A stretch of DNA of 64,000 nt, taken from the NCBI GenBank assembly GCA_965216845.1, contig OZ244200.1:1922001-1986000 (forward strand), written 5' to 3'. Source of the DNA: Panacagrimonas sp965216845. Lineage in GTDB: Bacteria > Pseudomonadota > Gammaproteobacteria > Nevskiales > Nevskiaceae. Below the pieces are notes generated by a model. The model saw nothing but the letters and a program-made list of their open reading frames with translations. It was not told the origin of the DNA and made no database searches. Position numbers and translations under genes: made by a program. Every line of letters begins with the position of its first letter. Within the stretch, counting starts at the first letter, position 1. This document shows positions 1-8,314 of this stretch, in pieces.

Positions 1-1
1 T

Positions 2-94
2 AGCGTGAACAAAATCGAGGAGGAAGTCGGTGTATATCTCACGACGACACGCCGGAGAATTGACGCCCAACAAGGCGCTGCAGGGGACGTTTGA
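2..94 (+). CDS. C-terminal end of an integron cassette protein, cut by the window start
   Basis: An open frame enters from the left edge and stops at TGA 92-94, inside the attC site that begins at 65. The readable tail contains EEEVGVYLTTTRRID. A cassette gene ending inside its own attC site is common in integrons, which is the main support. About 30 codons are visible and no family can be assigned; another frame stops at 61-63, so the frame itself is not certain. Confidence 0.35.
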   Translation, partial: SVNKIEEEVGVYLTTTRRRIDAQQGAAGDV

Positions 95-163
95 CCCGCC
101 GCCCATTTTTGCTACCGCAAAAACGGCCGTCGCCTCAAACGCCCCTGAGCTTAGGCGTTAGGG
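65..163 (+). other. attC recombination site 1 of an integron cassette array
   Basis: The site runs from an inverse core GCCCAAC (65-71) to a core GTTAGGG (157-163). The outer arms pair: AACAAGGCGCTGCAGGGG at the left matches the complement of the right arm CCCCTGAGCTTAGGCGTT with the offset bases typical of attC hairpins. The centre carries TTTTTGCTACCGCAAAAA, a further inverted repeat. The site closes the cassette that enters from the left; the next cassette starts just after 157. It shares length and central layout with the site at 2179-2277, as expected within one chromosomal integron. Confidence 0.8.
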
Positions 164-179
164 CTCAAGGAGGCATCGC

Positions 180-917
180 GTGGTAAACCAAAACTTTTCC
201 GAGTTCGAGCTAATCGTAATTCGCAGCCAGAATGAACTTGGAACAGCGGTTCTACTTGTGTTGGCTTGGATTGCTGCCAGCGATGGCTCCATAGATGAAA
301 GTGAGGCGAAGCAATTATCCGAAATATCCGCTGCCTCAAAGCACGGGCATGAAGTCGAGCCGTTACTGCGCCTAGTTAAAAACCACGATATAAAAGCGAT
401 TCAACTCGCATGTGAAATGGTTGCCAGCCATTTTCGAGGAGAGAAGGCTCGCTTGTTTCTGGAGATGGCGATTGGAATGTCAATCGCAGATGGCTACTTA
501 CTGCCAACGGAAAATCACATTCTTAGATTTCTGGCAGATTTGCTAGCAGTTGATAGCATTGGATTGAATTCTATATTTGAGGAAGTAACAGGTCGAGGAA
601 TACCAGACCCATCGGATATAAGCTCATCCGGTTACTGGAGAAGCAGGGAACAAGCCAGGGCAAAATCAAACCAACGATCAGGCCGAGAAGAAAAAGCCAA
701 ATCAAGAGCCCATTCCGGCAAGTCTGCCCAAGCCCATGCGGTGTTAGGTCTCGAGCCTGGAGCTAGTAAAGAAGAAATACGAAAAGCGTTCAGGCGTTTG
801 GCTCAAGTTCACCATCCAGACAGATTTTCCTCGCTGGGGGAGGAATCGGTGGCCGCAGCTACTACGACCTTTCAAAGAATCAACGAGGCTTACGAACACT
901 TGGTGAAGCATGCGTAA
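180..917 (+). CDS. TerB-like plus C-terminal J-domain protein (cassette gene)
   Basis: The 245-residue protein has an N-terminal all-helical region (about 10-140) resembling the tellurite-resistance TerB / DjlA-type fold (acidic repeats around AWIAASDGSIDESEAKQL and MSIADGYLLPTENH). A polar linker (150-180) leads to a C-terminal J domain (about 185-243) with an intact HPD in AQVHHPDRFSS and the typical QRINEAYEHL end. J domains stimulate DnaK-type ATPases, so a co-chaperone role is likely; the client is unknown. The start is GTG 180, with AAGGAGG at 167-173. It lies directly after attC1 and overlaps the next gene by 8 bp, so both belong to one two-gene cassette. Domain calls are by eye; the J domain is secure, the TerB part less so. 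Confidence 0.8.
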   Translation: MVNQNFSEFELIVIRSQNELGTAVLLVLAWIAASDGSIDESEAKQLSEISAASKHGHEVEPLLRLVKNHDIKAIQLACEMVASHFRGEKARLFLEMAIGMSIADGYLLPTENHILRFLADLLAVDSIGLNSIFEEVTGRGIPDPSDISSSGYWRSREQARAKSNQRSGREEKAKSRAHSGKSAQAHAVLGLEPGASKEEIRKAFRRLAQVHHPDRFSSLGEESVAAATTTFQRINEAYEHLVKHA

Positions 918-1800
918 CTTGTACACACGCCTTGGTATTGAGCCTTCAGCCTCGGAGCAGGAAATTAGAGCTGCAATAGCAAGATGCACAAATTCAACTG
1001 TCAAAACTGATGGTGCCGAGGTCCTGCTCAACCCGTCGAGGCGTCGGAACTATGATCGGGTTCATAGAACCCTGTCCGATATCGGTGTTCTTCGCGCTCA
1101 TCTTGGCTTGAGCCACGGAAACAACTGGGGAAGTCCTGAGTCTGATGACTTTTCCACTGAGCCAACTCACGGGCTCTCGTTACATGATGAACTCGTCGCG
1201 AAGATCAAGGGCTTTAACAAAAGAGCCAAGGTTAATGGCTTTGTAAATTCGGTTAAAGAGTTCATTGCAGGCATTTTCCGGCTCGCGGCCGTCTTTGGAG
1301 TAATAGCAGGCGTAATCTGGATAGTATCCGTTTGGGAAGATAGTTCTCGCTCGTCCAACACGCCCCGCAGTAGCTATTCGCCCCCTTCGCAGCCGGCATT
1401 TAGTGAACCTGCCCTTCAGCTTCCGCAATCGGGAACCGTCCGTCGATATACTTCGCGAGCAGGCGTCGCCCCGCTAGAAATAAAAACAAGCGCAGGTTCC
1501 AACTATTTGGTTAAGCTCGAAGATGTTTCTAGCGGAAGTAACATACTGGACGTATTTATCCGCGGCGGTTCAACAATAGAAATTGAGGTTCCTTTGGGAA
1601 CATACCGTTTGAAGTACGCGGCAGGCCAAACATGGTATGGATATGAGCATTATTTTGGGCCGTCAACCGGATACAGTAAAGCTGATTCCAATTTTAGGTT
1701 TTACAACGATGGCTATAGGGTCAGCGGATACACCGTCACCCTGTATCAAGTGCGCGATGGCAACCTTAGTACGAGCAGGTTGTCACCGGGGCAGTTCTAG
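910..1800 (+). CDS. Membrane-anchored protein with degenerate J-like N-terminus (cassette gene)
   Basis: The 296-residue protein starts with a J-domain-like segment (MRNLYTRLGIEPSASEQEI, then RRRNYDRVHRTLSD) that is short and lacks an HPD tripeptide, so it should not activate Hsp70 in the usual way. One hydrophobic helix follows (about 119-138, IFRLAAVFGVIAGVIWIVSV), then a Ser/Pro-rich linker and a beta-rich C-terminal domain (about 175-290) with many Tyr and Gly residues. The start ATG 910 overlaps the end of the TerB/J gene by 8 bp, suggesting translational coupling. The pair sits between attC1 and attC2 and would move as one cassette. I do not recognise the C-terminal domain. Confidence 0.75.
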   Translation: MRNLYTRLGIEPSASEQEIRAAIARCTNSTVKTDGAEVLLNPSRRRNYDRVHRTLSDIGVLRAHLGLSHGNNWGSPESDDFSTEPTHGLSLHDELVAKIKGFNKRAKVNGFVNSVKEFIAGIFRLAAVFGVIAGVIWIVSVWEDSSRSSNTPRSSYSPPSQPAFSEPALQLPQSGTVRRYTSRAGVAPLEIKTSAGSNYLVKLEDVSSGSNILDVFIRGGSTIEIEVPLGTYRLKYAAGQTWYGYEHYFGPSTGYSKADSNFRFYNDGYRVSGYTVTLYQVRDGNLSTSRLSPGQF

Positions 1801-1816
1801 GCCGTGTACGAATTGA

Positions 1817-1889
1817 GCCCTAACAAGTGGTTGCAACGGACAGTCACTCCGCTACGCTCCGTTCCTGCCGCTGAACCACGGCGTTGGGC
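1817..1889 (+). other. attC recombination site 2
   Basis: The short (73 bp) site has CCCTAAC at 1818-1824 and core GTTGGGC at 1883-1889. Arms AAGTGGTTGCAACGGACAG and CTGCCGCTGAACCACGGCG are partly complementary, with a central hairpin CTCCGCTACGCTCCG. It closes the two-gene J-domain cassette and overlaps the 3' end of the minus-strand gene at 1844-2158. It is shorter than sites 1 and 3, so this cassette probably came from a different attC lineage. Confidence 0.75.
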
Positions 1890-2158
1890 GACAAGAACGG
1901 CTCAAGATCGTCTAGTAGTTCATCGAACGGCTTGCCGGTTTCTAGGTTCGTGGCGTAAAGCCCCGCGAATGCTTGCGGGGTCAGCTTTCGCACAAGCGAA
2001 TATCGGTGCGCGTCGTCAGCCTGCCGGTCGGTGCAGGCAAGTTCCGCCGCAGCGTGCCGCGCATCCCGGTGGCCGAACTTGTAGGCCAATGACTCTGCCC
2101 GGTTGTAGCCGCTCGGCACCGCCGCTGGGATGTTCATTATCTTTCCGTGTAGGTCCAT
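1844..2158 (-). CDS. Small cassette protein of unknown function, antisense to the array
   Basis: The 104-residue frame fills the cassette between attC2 and attC3 but points against the array direction. Reading the minus strand, AGGAGG lies about 5 bases upstream of the ATG at 2158, a strong ribosome-binding site. The protein is soluble, with NIPAAVPSGYNRAESLAYKF near the start and TGKPFDELLDDLEPFLSP near the end; the last 15 codons run through attC2. No plus-strand frame in this cassette has a comparable start signal. No family is recognised. The opposite orientation implies its own promoter, because array read-through would give only antisense RNA. Confidence 0.6.
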   Translation of the reverse strand: MDLHGKIMNIPAAVPSGYNRAESLAYKFGHRDARHAAAELACTDRQADDAHRYSLVRKLTPQAFAGLYATNLETGKPFDELLDDLEPFLSPNAVVQRQERSVAE

Positions 2159-2178
2159 CTTTCCTCCTGGGCGTAGTC

Positions 2179-2277
2179 GCCCAACAAATCGCTGCAGGTG
2201 ACGTTTGACCCGCCACCTGCCTTTGCTGCCGCAAAGTCAGGCGTCGCCTCAAATGCACCTGAGCTCAGGCGTTATGC
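2179..2277 (+). other. attC recombination site 3
   Basis: Inverse core GCCCAAC (2179-2185) and core GTTATGC (2271-2277) enclose arms AACAAATCGCTGCAGGTG and CACCTGAGCTCAGGCGTT. The length (99 bp) and interior (ACGTTTGACCCGCC, TTTGCTGCCGCAAA) closely match site 1, marking both as the host integron's own attC type. It closes the 388-bp cassette carrying the antisense gene. Confidence 0.8.
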
Positions 2278-2298
2278 CTCAATAAGGAACCGCCGCAC

Positions 2299-2517
2299 AT
2301 GAAAAACATACTCATCATTCTGGTAGTAGTCGGTGTACTTGCCGTCGTCATTTCAGGCGGCGAATCCGAAAACTCAAGAACATCAAGTAAGCCTCAAAAT
2401 TCTGGGCAGGCTTCGACCAAAAGCACAGCGCCGCCCGCATGCAATGGGCACACGATCACTGGCGCAAAACTCAATGTATTGGGCTCAAGCATTAATGTGC
2501 GTAGTGAATCGCCCTGA
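2299..2517 (+). pseudogene. SH3-like membrane or secreted protein truncated by the IS insertion
   Basis: This is the first gene after attC3. It starts at ATG 2299 with AAGGA about 10 bases upstream. Residues 4-19 (ILIILVVVGVLAVVIS) form a signal anchor, followed by a Ser/Thr/Gln-rich linker. From residue about 58 the sequence GAKLNVLGSSINVRS looks like the first strand of a bacterial SH3 domain (usual form LNVRSGPS). The reading frame enters the IS at 2505 and stops at 2515-2517, so only the first strand of the domain remains. The rest of this cassette and its attC are not found beyond the IS. Confidence 0.65.
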
Positions 2518-2554
2518 CTTTCCCGGAGGCTTCTAATCTTGAGAGGATTGAAGC

Positions 2555-2869
2555 ATGAAAGGAAAGTTTTCACCGGAGGTACGTGAGCGAGCGGTTCGCA
2601 TGGTTCTTGATCAGCAGGCTGAGCACCCTTCGCAGTGGTCTGCCATCGGCTCGATTGCTGGAAAGATTGGATGCAGTGCGCAAAGCCTGCACACTTGGGT
2701 TCGGCGGTATGAGCGGGATCACGGGATGCGCGAGGGCATGACCAGCTCGGACCGGGATCGACTCAGTCAGCTAGAGCGCGAGAATCGTGAGCTCAAGCGG
2801 GCCAATGAGATTCTTCGCAAGGCGTCTGCTTATTTTGCCCAGGCGGAGCTCGACCGCCGCGGCAAGTGA
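2555..2869 (+). CDS. IS3-family transposase OrfA (helix-turn-helix)
   Basis: The 104-residue protein has the IS3 OrfA layout: an N-terminal helix-turn-helix (about 8-55; FSPEVRERAVRMV, then IAGKIGCSAQSLHTWVRRYE) that binds the terminal repeats, and a C-terminal leucine-zipper-like coiled coil (about 67-90; LSQLERENRELKRANEILRK). AGGATTG precedes the ATG at 2555. It overlaps orfB by 4 bp (GTGA), so OrfB can be made by re-initiation or as an OrfAB fusion through frameshifting upstream, the usual IS3 mechanism. I see no long A-run slippery site close to the overlap. Confidence 0.92.
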   Translation: MKGKFSPEVRERAVRMVLDQQAEHPSQWSAIGSIAGKIGCSAQSLHTWVRRYERDHGMREGMTSSDRDRLSQLERENRELKRANEILRKASAYFAQAELDRRGK

Positions 2870-3777
2870 TGATGTCGTTCATTGACCGGCATGGAGACGA
2901 ATACGGGGTCGAGCCGATCTGCGCACAGCTGCCGATCGCCCCTTCGACGTACTACGCACACAAGGCCAGGCAACGGGACCCATCCTTGGCGCCGCCACGT
3001 GTGCAGAGGGACGCTATGCTCAAGCCCGAGGTCCGTCGTGTCTGGGACGAGAATTTCCAGGTCTACGGCGCAAGCAAAACCTGGAAGCAGCTCAATCGAG
3101 AGCAATGGGACGTGGCGCGCTGCACGGTCGAGCGGCTGATGCGGGACATGGGAATTCGTGGGGTGGTGCGCGGCAAGCCAATCAGGACCACAATCCCGGA
3201 CCCGAAGCAGCGCTGTCCGCGAGACCTGGTCCAGCGGGAATTTGCCGCTGAGCGCCCCAACGATCTGTGGGTGGCGGATTTCACGTACGTCGCCACCTGG
3301 CGTGGCTTCGTCTACGTCGCCTTCGTGATCGATGTGTACGCCCGCAGAATCGTCGGCTGGCGGGCCTGCAGCACGCCGCGGACCGACTTGGTGCTGGATG
3401 CCCTGGAGCAAGCCATTTGGGCACGCCGGCCCGACAAGCAACGGCCCACCCATCACAGCGACAGGGGGTCGCAATACCTATCCATTCGGTACACCGAGCG
3501 ACTGGCCGAATCCCAGATCAAGCCGTCGGTCGGTAGCGTCGGCGATAGCTACGACAACGCCTTGGCCGAAACCATCATCGGGCTGTACAAGACCGAAGTG
3601 ATTCGCAAGCGTGGCCCCTGGAAAAACTTGGACGACGTCGAGTACGCAACTTTGGAATGGGTGGACTGGTATAACCACCGTCGCCTGCTCGGCCCCATCG
3701 GAGATATTCCACCCGCTGAAAAGGAGCAGCAGTACTATCTACAGCAGCAACAGGAGAGTCAGCCTCTTGCAGCCTGA
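2866..3777 (+). CDS. IS3-family transposase OrfB (DDE integrase core)
   Basis: The 303-residue protein carries an N-terminal HTH_21-like region (YGVEPICAQLPIAPSTYYAH; VYGASKTWKQLNRE) and an rve integrase core from about residue 130. The catalytic triad can be placed: Asp in DLWVADFTYV, Asp in HHSDRGSQYLS and Glu in YDNALAETIIGLYKTE, the D-D-35-E pattern of IS3 enzymes. The end YNHRRLLGPIGDIPPAEKE is typical. The frame is intact, so the element may still be active. The GTG start overlaps the orfA stop. Confidence 0.93.
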   Translation: MMMSFIDRHGDEYGVEPICAQLPIAPSTYYAHKARQRDPSLAPPRVQRDAMLKPEVRRVWDENFQVYGASKTWKQLNREQWDVARCTVERLMRDMGIRGVVRGKPIRTTIPDPKQRCPRDLVQREFAAERPNDLWVADFTYVATWRGFVYVAFVIDVYARRIVGWRACSTPRTDLVLDALEQAIWARRPDKQRPTHHSDRGSQYLSIRYTERLAESQIKPSVGSVGDSYDNALAETIIGLYKTEVIRKRGPWKNLDDVEYATLEWVDWYNHRRLLGPIGDIPPAEKEQQYYLQQQQESQPLAA

Positions 3778-3788
3778 CTCAAAGTAAA

Positions 3789-3844
3789 TGGTCTCCGGGT
3801 TTTTCGGGGCGATTCATGGTCTCCGGGTTTTTCGGGGCGATTCA
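3789..3844 (+). repeat. Tandem duplication of the 28-bp IS right end
   Basis: The block starting TGGTCTCCGGGTTTTTCGGG and ending CGATTCA occurs at 3789-3816 and again, identically, at 3817-3844. Both are copies of the IS right terminal repeat. A second IS end abutting the first can be left when one copy inserts next to another and the older copy is lost, or after circle-junction integration. It also hides the right target-site duplication. Confidence 0.85.
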
Positions 3845-3918
3845 CATCGCTGAATCAAGGTTGCCGGGGGACTGTTTCGCTGAGTCCTCATTGATCGCGA
3901 TAGCGTGCGGACTAATGA

Positions 3919-3960
3919 TCAACCAATTGGTTGACGAAAGGTTCCAATCAAGCTTATTGT
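3919..3960 (+). promoter_or_regulatory. Palindromic ArsR operator overlapping a promoter
   Basis: TCAACCAATTGGTTGA at 3919-3934 is a perfect 16-bp palindrome. Its right end overlaps a candidate -35 TTGACG (3931-3936), with TTATTG at 3954-3959 as -10 (17-bp spacer). The ArsR-type gene starts at 3968. ArsR repressors paired with AHSA1 proteins commonly bind ACCAA/TTGGT palindromes in their own promoter, so autorepression is likely. Confidence 0.65.
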
Positions 3961-3967
3961 TAACAAT

Positions 3968-4297
3968 ATGGTTGATAAAGAGACGACTGAGCTGGATCGC
4001 ACCTTCCGTGCATTGGCGGACCCAACGCGGCGGGCGATGTTGCGCCGGCTGTCCCAAGGCGAATGCACGGTCAGCACCCTGGCGCAGCCGCATGACATGT
4101 CGCTGGCCGCAATTTCCAAGCATGTAAAAGCCCTGGAGCGCGCCGGCCTGATCCGTCAGCGAATCGAGGGCCGTGAACGCTATTGCCAGTTGCAGACCGC
4201 CAAGCTGTCGGCGGCGATGGAATGGCTGCGCTACTACGAGCAGTTCTGGAACGAGCGCTTGCAGGCGCTGGACGATTTCTTTGGAAAACCCACTTAG
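3968..4297 (+). CDS. ArsR-family winged-helix repressor
   Basis: The 109-residue protein is a compact winged helix: RTFRALADPTRRAMLRRLSQ (about 11-30) is the signature N-terminal helix pair, followed by recognition helix DMSLAAISKHVKALERAGLI (about 43-62) and the wing EGRERYCQLQ. It lacks the Cys metal-binding motif (ELCVCDL) of arsenic/cadmium sensors and belongs to the non-metal group usually found upstream of AHSA1/SRPBCC genes. It leads a probable three-gene operon with the AHSA1 gene (9-bp gap) and the GST gene, and probably represses it through the palindrome at 3919. The effector is unknown. Confidence 0.9.
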   Translation: MVDKETTELDRTFRALADPTRRAMLRRLSQGECTVSTLAQPHDMSLAAISKHVKALERAGLIRQRIEGRERYCQLQTAKLSAAMEWLRYYEQFWNERLQALDDFFGKPT

Positions 4298-4306
4298 GAG
4301 AGAGCG

Positions 4307-4738
4307 ATGAATGAAGCGGCTGATGTGTCCCTGTCTTTGGTGCGCGAGCTCAACGCCTCGCTGGAGCAGGCATTTTCCGCCTGGACCAATCCACAACTGA
4401 TGGAAAAATGGTTTGCGCCGGGCGAAAAGCAGGCCCAGGTGAGCCTCGACTTACGCGTTGGCGGTCGTTACCGGGTGCAAATGCGTGACCCGGACGGCAC
4501 CACCCACGTCGTGGGCGGTGAATATCGGCAGATCGAACCGAACCGTCGCATCGTCAAGACCTGGCAATGGGAAGGCAGCGAAGAAGTGAGCGAAGTCACG
4601 GTCGCCTTTCGACAAATGAGTCCGGAACAAACAGAAGTGACATTGACGCACGCGCGTTTCCCAGAATCTGAAACCAAGGATCGGCATGTCCAGGGCTGGT
4701 CCGGCTGTCTGGTCAAACTGGTTGCGCTATACCAATAA
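4307..4738 (+). CDS. AHSA1/SRPBCC-domain protein
   Basis: The 143-residue protein is a single SRPBCC (START-like) fold of the AHSA1 type: SLVRELNASLEQAFSAWTNP, then MEKWFAPG, VGGRYRVQM and the C-terminal HVQGWSGCLVKLVALY helix that closes the hydrophobic cavity. Such proteins bind small hydrophobic ligands and often partner with a co-encoded ArsR repressor. AGGAGAG sits 6-8 bases before ATG 4307. The GST gene follows after 11 bp. The ligand cannot be told from sequence. Confidence 0.88.
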   Translation: MNEAADVSLSLVRELNASLEQAFSAWTNPQLMEKWFAPGEKQAQVSLDLRVGGRYRVQMRDPDGTTHVVGGEYRQIEPNRRIVKTWQWEGSEEVSEVTVAFRQMSPEQTEVTLTHARFPESETKDRHVQGWSGCLVKLVALYQ

Positions 4739-4749
4739 GGAGATTAATC

Positions 4750-5385
4750 ATGAAAATGTATTACCACCCGCTGTCGACTTATTCGCAAAAAGCCATTATC
4801 GCCTGTCATGAAAAAGGCGCGGTGTTTGAGTCGAATATCGTGGATTTATTCAACTCCGAATCCGCGGCTGAATATAAAAAGATTTATCCGCTTGGGAAAA
4901 TCCCGGTGTTATTTGCAACCGACGATCACATGATTCCCGAATCCAGCATTATCGTGGAGTATGTGGATCAGAAGTTTGATCACGGCCCGCGGTTGATTCC
5001 ACAAGATCCGGAGTTGGGGCGGCAGACCCGGTTCATCGACCGCGTGACGGATTTTTATTTCAATAACAACGTCGCCAGCGTGATGTTCGAAAGCTGGAAA
5101 CCCGAAGCCGAACGCGACAAACAAATGGTGGAAAAAGCGCAGGCGCAGATTGCGGCGATGTACGGTTATATGGAACAGGGTCTGGAAGGCAAGATCTGGA
5201 TGATGGGTGATGACTTCACTCTTGCCGACTGCGCCAGTGCGCCGCCGCTGTTCTATGCGCAACAAGTCGCGCCGTTTGCCAACAAGCCGAATATCAGCGC
5301 CTATTTTCAGCGCTTGATGGACCGGTCCTCATTTCAGAAAGTGTTGGCGCAGGCCAAGCCTTATCTGGATCGTTTGCAGTCCTGA
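4750..5385 (+). CDS. Glutathione S-transferase family protein
   Basis: The 211-residue protein has a thioredoxin-like N-terminal domain (1-78; MYYHPLSTYSQKAIIACHEK, cis-Pro in PLGKIPVL, glutathione-binding PESSIIVEYV) and an all-helical C-terminal domain (85-208; MGDDFTLADCASAPPLFYA is the N-capping box region). Ser or Tyr around residues 9-11 could activate glutathione. It is the third gene of the ArsR-AHSA1 operon, with AAGGAG before the ATG, suggesting a detoxification or stress role. The substrate is unknown. Confidence 0.9.
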   Translation: MKMYYHPLSTYSQKAIIACHEKGAVFESNIVDLFNSESAAEYKKIYPLGKIPVLFATDDHMIPESSIIVEYVDQKFDHGPRLIPQDPELGRQTRFIDRVTDFYFNNNVASVMFESWKPEAERDKQMVEKAQAQIAAMYGYMEQGLEGKIWMMGDDFTLADCASAPPLFYAQQVAPFANKPNISAYFQRLMDRSSFQKVLAQAKPYLDRLQS

Positions 5386-5405
5386 GTGGAAGCCTGACTG
5401 CAAAG

Positions 5406-5441
5406 CCCCTCTGCCTGCGGGAGAGGGGTTGGGGTGAGGGG
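5406..5441 (+). repeat. Intergenic hairpin repeat (CCCCTCT/AGAGGGG)
   Basis: CCCCTCT (5406-5412) and AGAGGGG (5422-5428) form a 7-bp stem with a 9-nt loop, followed by TTGGGGTGAGGGG. This CCCTCTCCC-GGGAGAGGG-TTGGGGTGAGGG pattern is a widespread dispersed repeat in GC-rich proteobacteria. It lies between the convergent GST and thiC genes and could slow transcription, but there is no T-tract for intrinsic termination. Confidence 0.55.
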
Positions 5442-5458
5442 ACATCTCGACGCGCCGA

Positions 5459-5533
5459 GTTCATTGCCCGTCGAAGGCAAAGCCATCGCCTGCGCGTGAG
5501 GAGATCATCACGTCCTTCGGATGCGCGATGACT
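5459..5533. repeat. Diverged copy of a GTCATTGCG-ended dispersed repeat
   Basis: The left end reads TTCATTGCCCGTCGAAGG. The complement of the right end reads AGTCATCGCGCATCCGAAGG and continues to GATCTCCTC. This aligns with the 78-bp element at 8310-8387, which starts GTCATTGCGAATCGAAG and continues to AATCTCCTC. The two ends are near-complementary, giving a MITE-like structure. It sits just downstream of the thiC stop. Confidence 0.5.
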
Positions 5534-5543
5534 TAAATTTGAT

Positions 5544-7445
<1,902 letters not shown>

Positions 7446-7486
7446 GGCATTGCCTCGTCAGGGTCCGAAGCAGGGACGCAAACGGC

Positions 7487-7578
7487 AATCACCGCGAGCC
7501 TTCCCTACACCGGGGAAACTCCGGTCAGGTTCCAAGGGTTTGTTCTCAGCCCGCAACGGAGCACCCCCGGCTGCACGA
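7487..7578 (-). promoter_or_regulatory. TPP riboswitch (THI element) in the thiC leader
   Basis: On the minus strand the leader reads GGGGGTGCTCCG, then GGGCTGAGAACA, then ACCCTTGGAACCTGACCGG, ending GTGTAGGGAAGGC. CTGAGA, ACCCTTGGAACCTGA and GTAGGGAA are the conserved thiamine-pyrophosphate-binding core. The element ends about 40 bases before the thiC ATG, so TPP probably acts on initiation or on a short terminator there. I see no clear T-rich terminator, which favours translational control. Confidence 0.95.
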
Positions 7579-7585
7579 TGCAAGC

Positions 7586-8314
7586 TTACCCTTTATCGCC
7601 GTCCGTCGAGAAGATGTCGCGGTAAGCGACATAGACCGAGGCCACGACCATTGGAAACACAATCAACAGCCCAAGGCCCAGCGGAATGGTGGCGACGAAA
7701 AACAGTACGAACAACACCAGACCATAGATCAGAAAGGGGAAGACATTGCGCAGGCAGGCGAAAAAGCTTTGCAGCAACGCCTGTGTTGCGGACAGGTCAC
7801 GGAAAACAACCAGCGCCGGTGCAAACCACGACGCCATCATCACCGGAACCATGCTGGCCATACCGATCAACACCACCAGAACAATGCCGAAAATGCCAAG
7901 CTCCGGTGGAAGGCCCTGGTGCAATGACAGCGCCGCACCGCCGATGAACAGGTAAAGGCCGATCACGAACAGAATCAGACAAAGCGCGTAGCCCAGCAGG
8001 GCGAGCAGCCCCAGCAGCATCAGCCGCCCCAGACGCGGATGGGAGAACGCGGCGAACAATTGAGTCACGCTGATGCGCTCGCCGCTTTGTTGGGCGGCGC
8101 ATCCGGCCAACAGCCCGGCGCTGAGCACCGGGGTCAACAAGCTGATCAGAATTTGCCCGCCAGGGATCAGGCTAACGCCGATGGACAGGATTCCCAGGAT
8201 AAGAGTGATCAGCACCCAGGTGCCTGGCGATTTGGCGAAATAAGGCCAGGCATCGGTCATCCATCCCAGGCCGCGCCCGATCGGTACGGACTTGGCTATT
8301 GGTTGACTAGTCAT
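7586..8314 (-). CDS. BPSS1780-like integral membrane protein
   Basis: The 242-residue protein (from ATG 8314) has five or six hydrophobic helices, e.g. GTWVLITLILGILSIGVSLI, LLGLLALLGYALCLILFVIG, FLIYGLVLFVLFFVATIPLG. The opening SVPIGRGLGWMTDAWPYFAKSPGTW is typical of the BPSS1780 family, a membrane protein of unknown function. An in-frame ATG 10 codons upstream would give a MRRLLLLRFA extension that lies inside a dispersed repeat, so I prefer 8314. It ends next to the thiC riboswitch region and may read through toward thiC. Confidence 0.8.
   Translation of the reverse strand: MTSQPIAKSVPIGRGLGWMTDAWPYFAKSPGTWVLITLILGILSIGVSLIPGGQILISLLTPVLSAGLLAGCAAQQSGERISVTQLFAAFSHPRLGRLMLLGLLALLGYALCLILFVIGLYLFIGGAALSLHQGLPPELGIFGIVLVVLIGMASMVPVMMASWFAPALVVFRDLSATQALLQSFFACLRNVFPFLIYGLVLFVLFFVATIPLGLGLLIVFPMVVASVYVAYRDIFSTDGDKG

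Larger units (their letters stand above)
2505..3816 (+). mobile_element. IS3-family insertion sequence (probably IS51-like)
   Basis: The element is 1312 bp from left end TGAATCGCCCTGACTTTCCC (2505) to the first right end at 3816, whose complement reads TGAATCGCCCCGAAAAACCC. These imperfect terminal inverted repeats enclose orfA and orfB of the IS3 type. No 3-4 bp target duplication is visible: GTAG precedes the left end, while TGGT (after 3816) or CATC (after 3844) follows. A second copy of the right end (3817-3844) suggests the right junction was remodelled. The subgroup is judged from length and the orfB sequence only. It disrupts the last integron cassette. Confidence 0.9.

Noticed and set aside
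1804..2208. A 134-codon plus-strand frame in the third cassette
   Set aside because: It starts inside attC2, has no ribosome-binding site and a low-complexity Arg/Pro/Ala-rich translation; the minus-strand frame has a much better start.
5406..5441. Intrinsic terminator between GST and thiC
   Set aside because: The hairpin is clear but no T-tract follows on either strand, and the sequence matches a widespread repeat; listed as a repeat.
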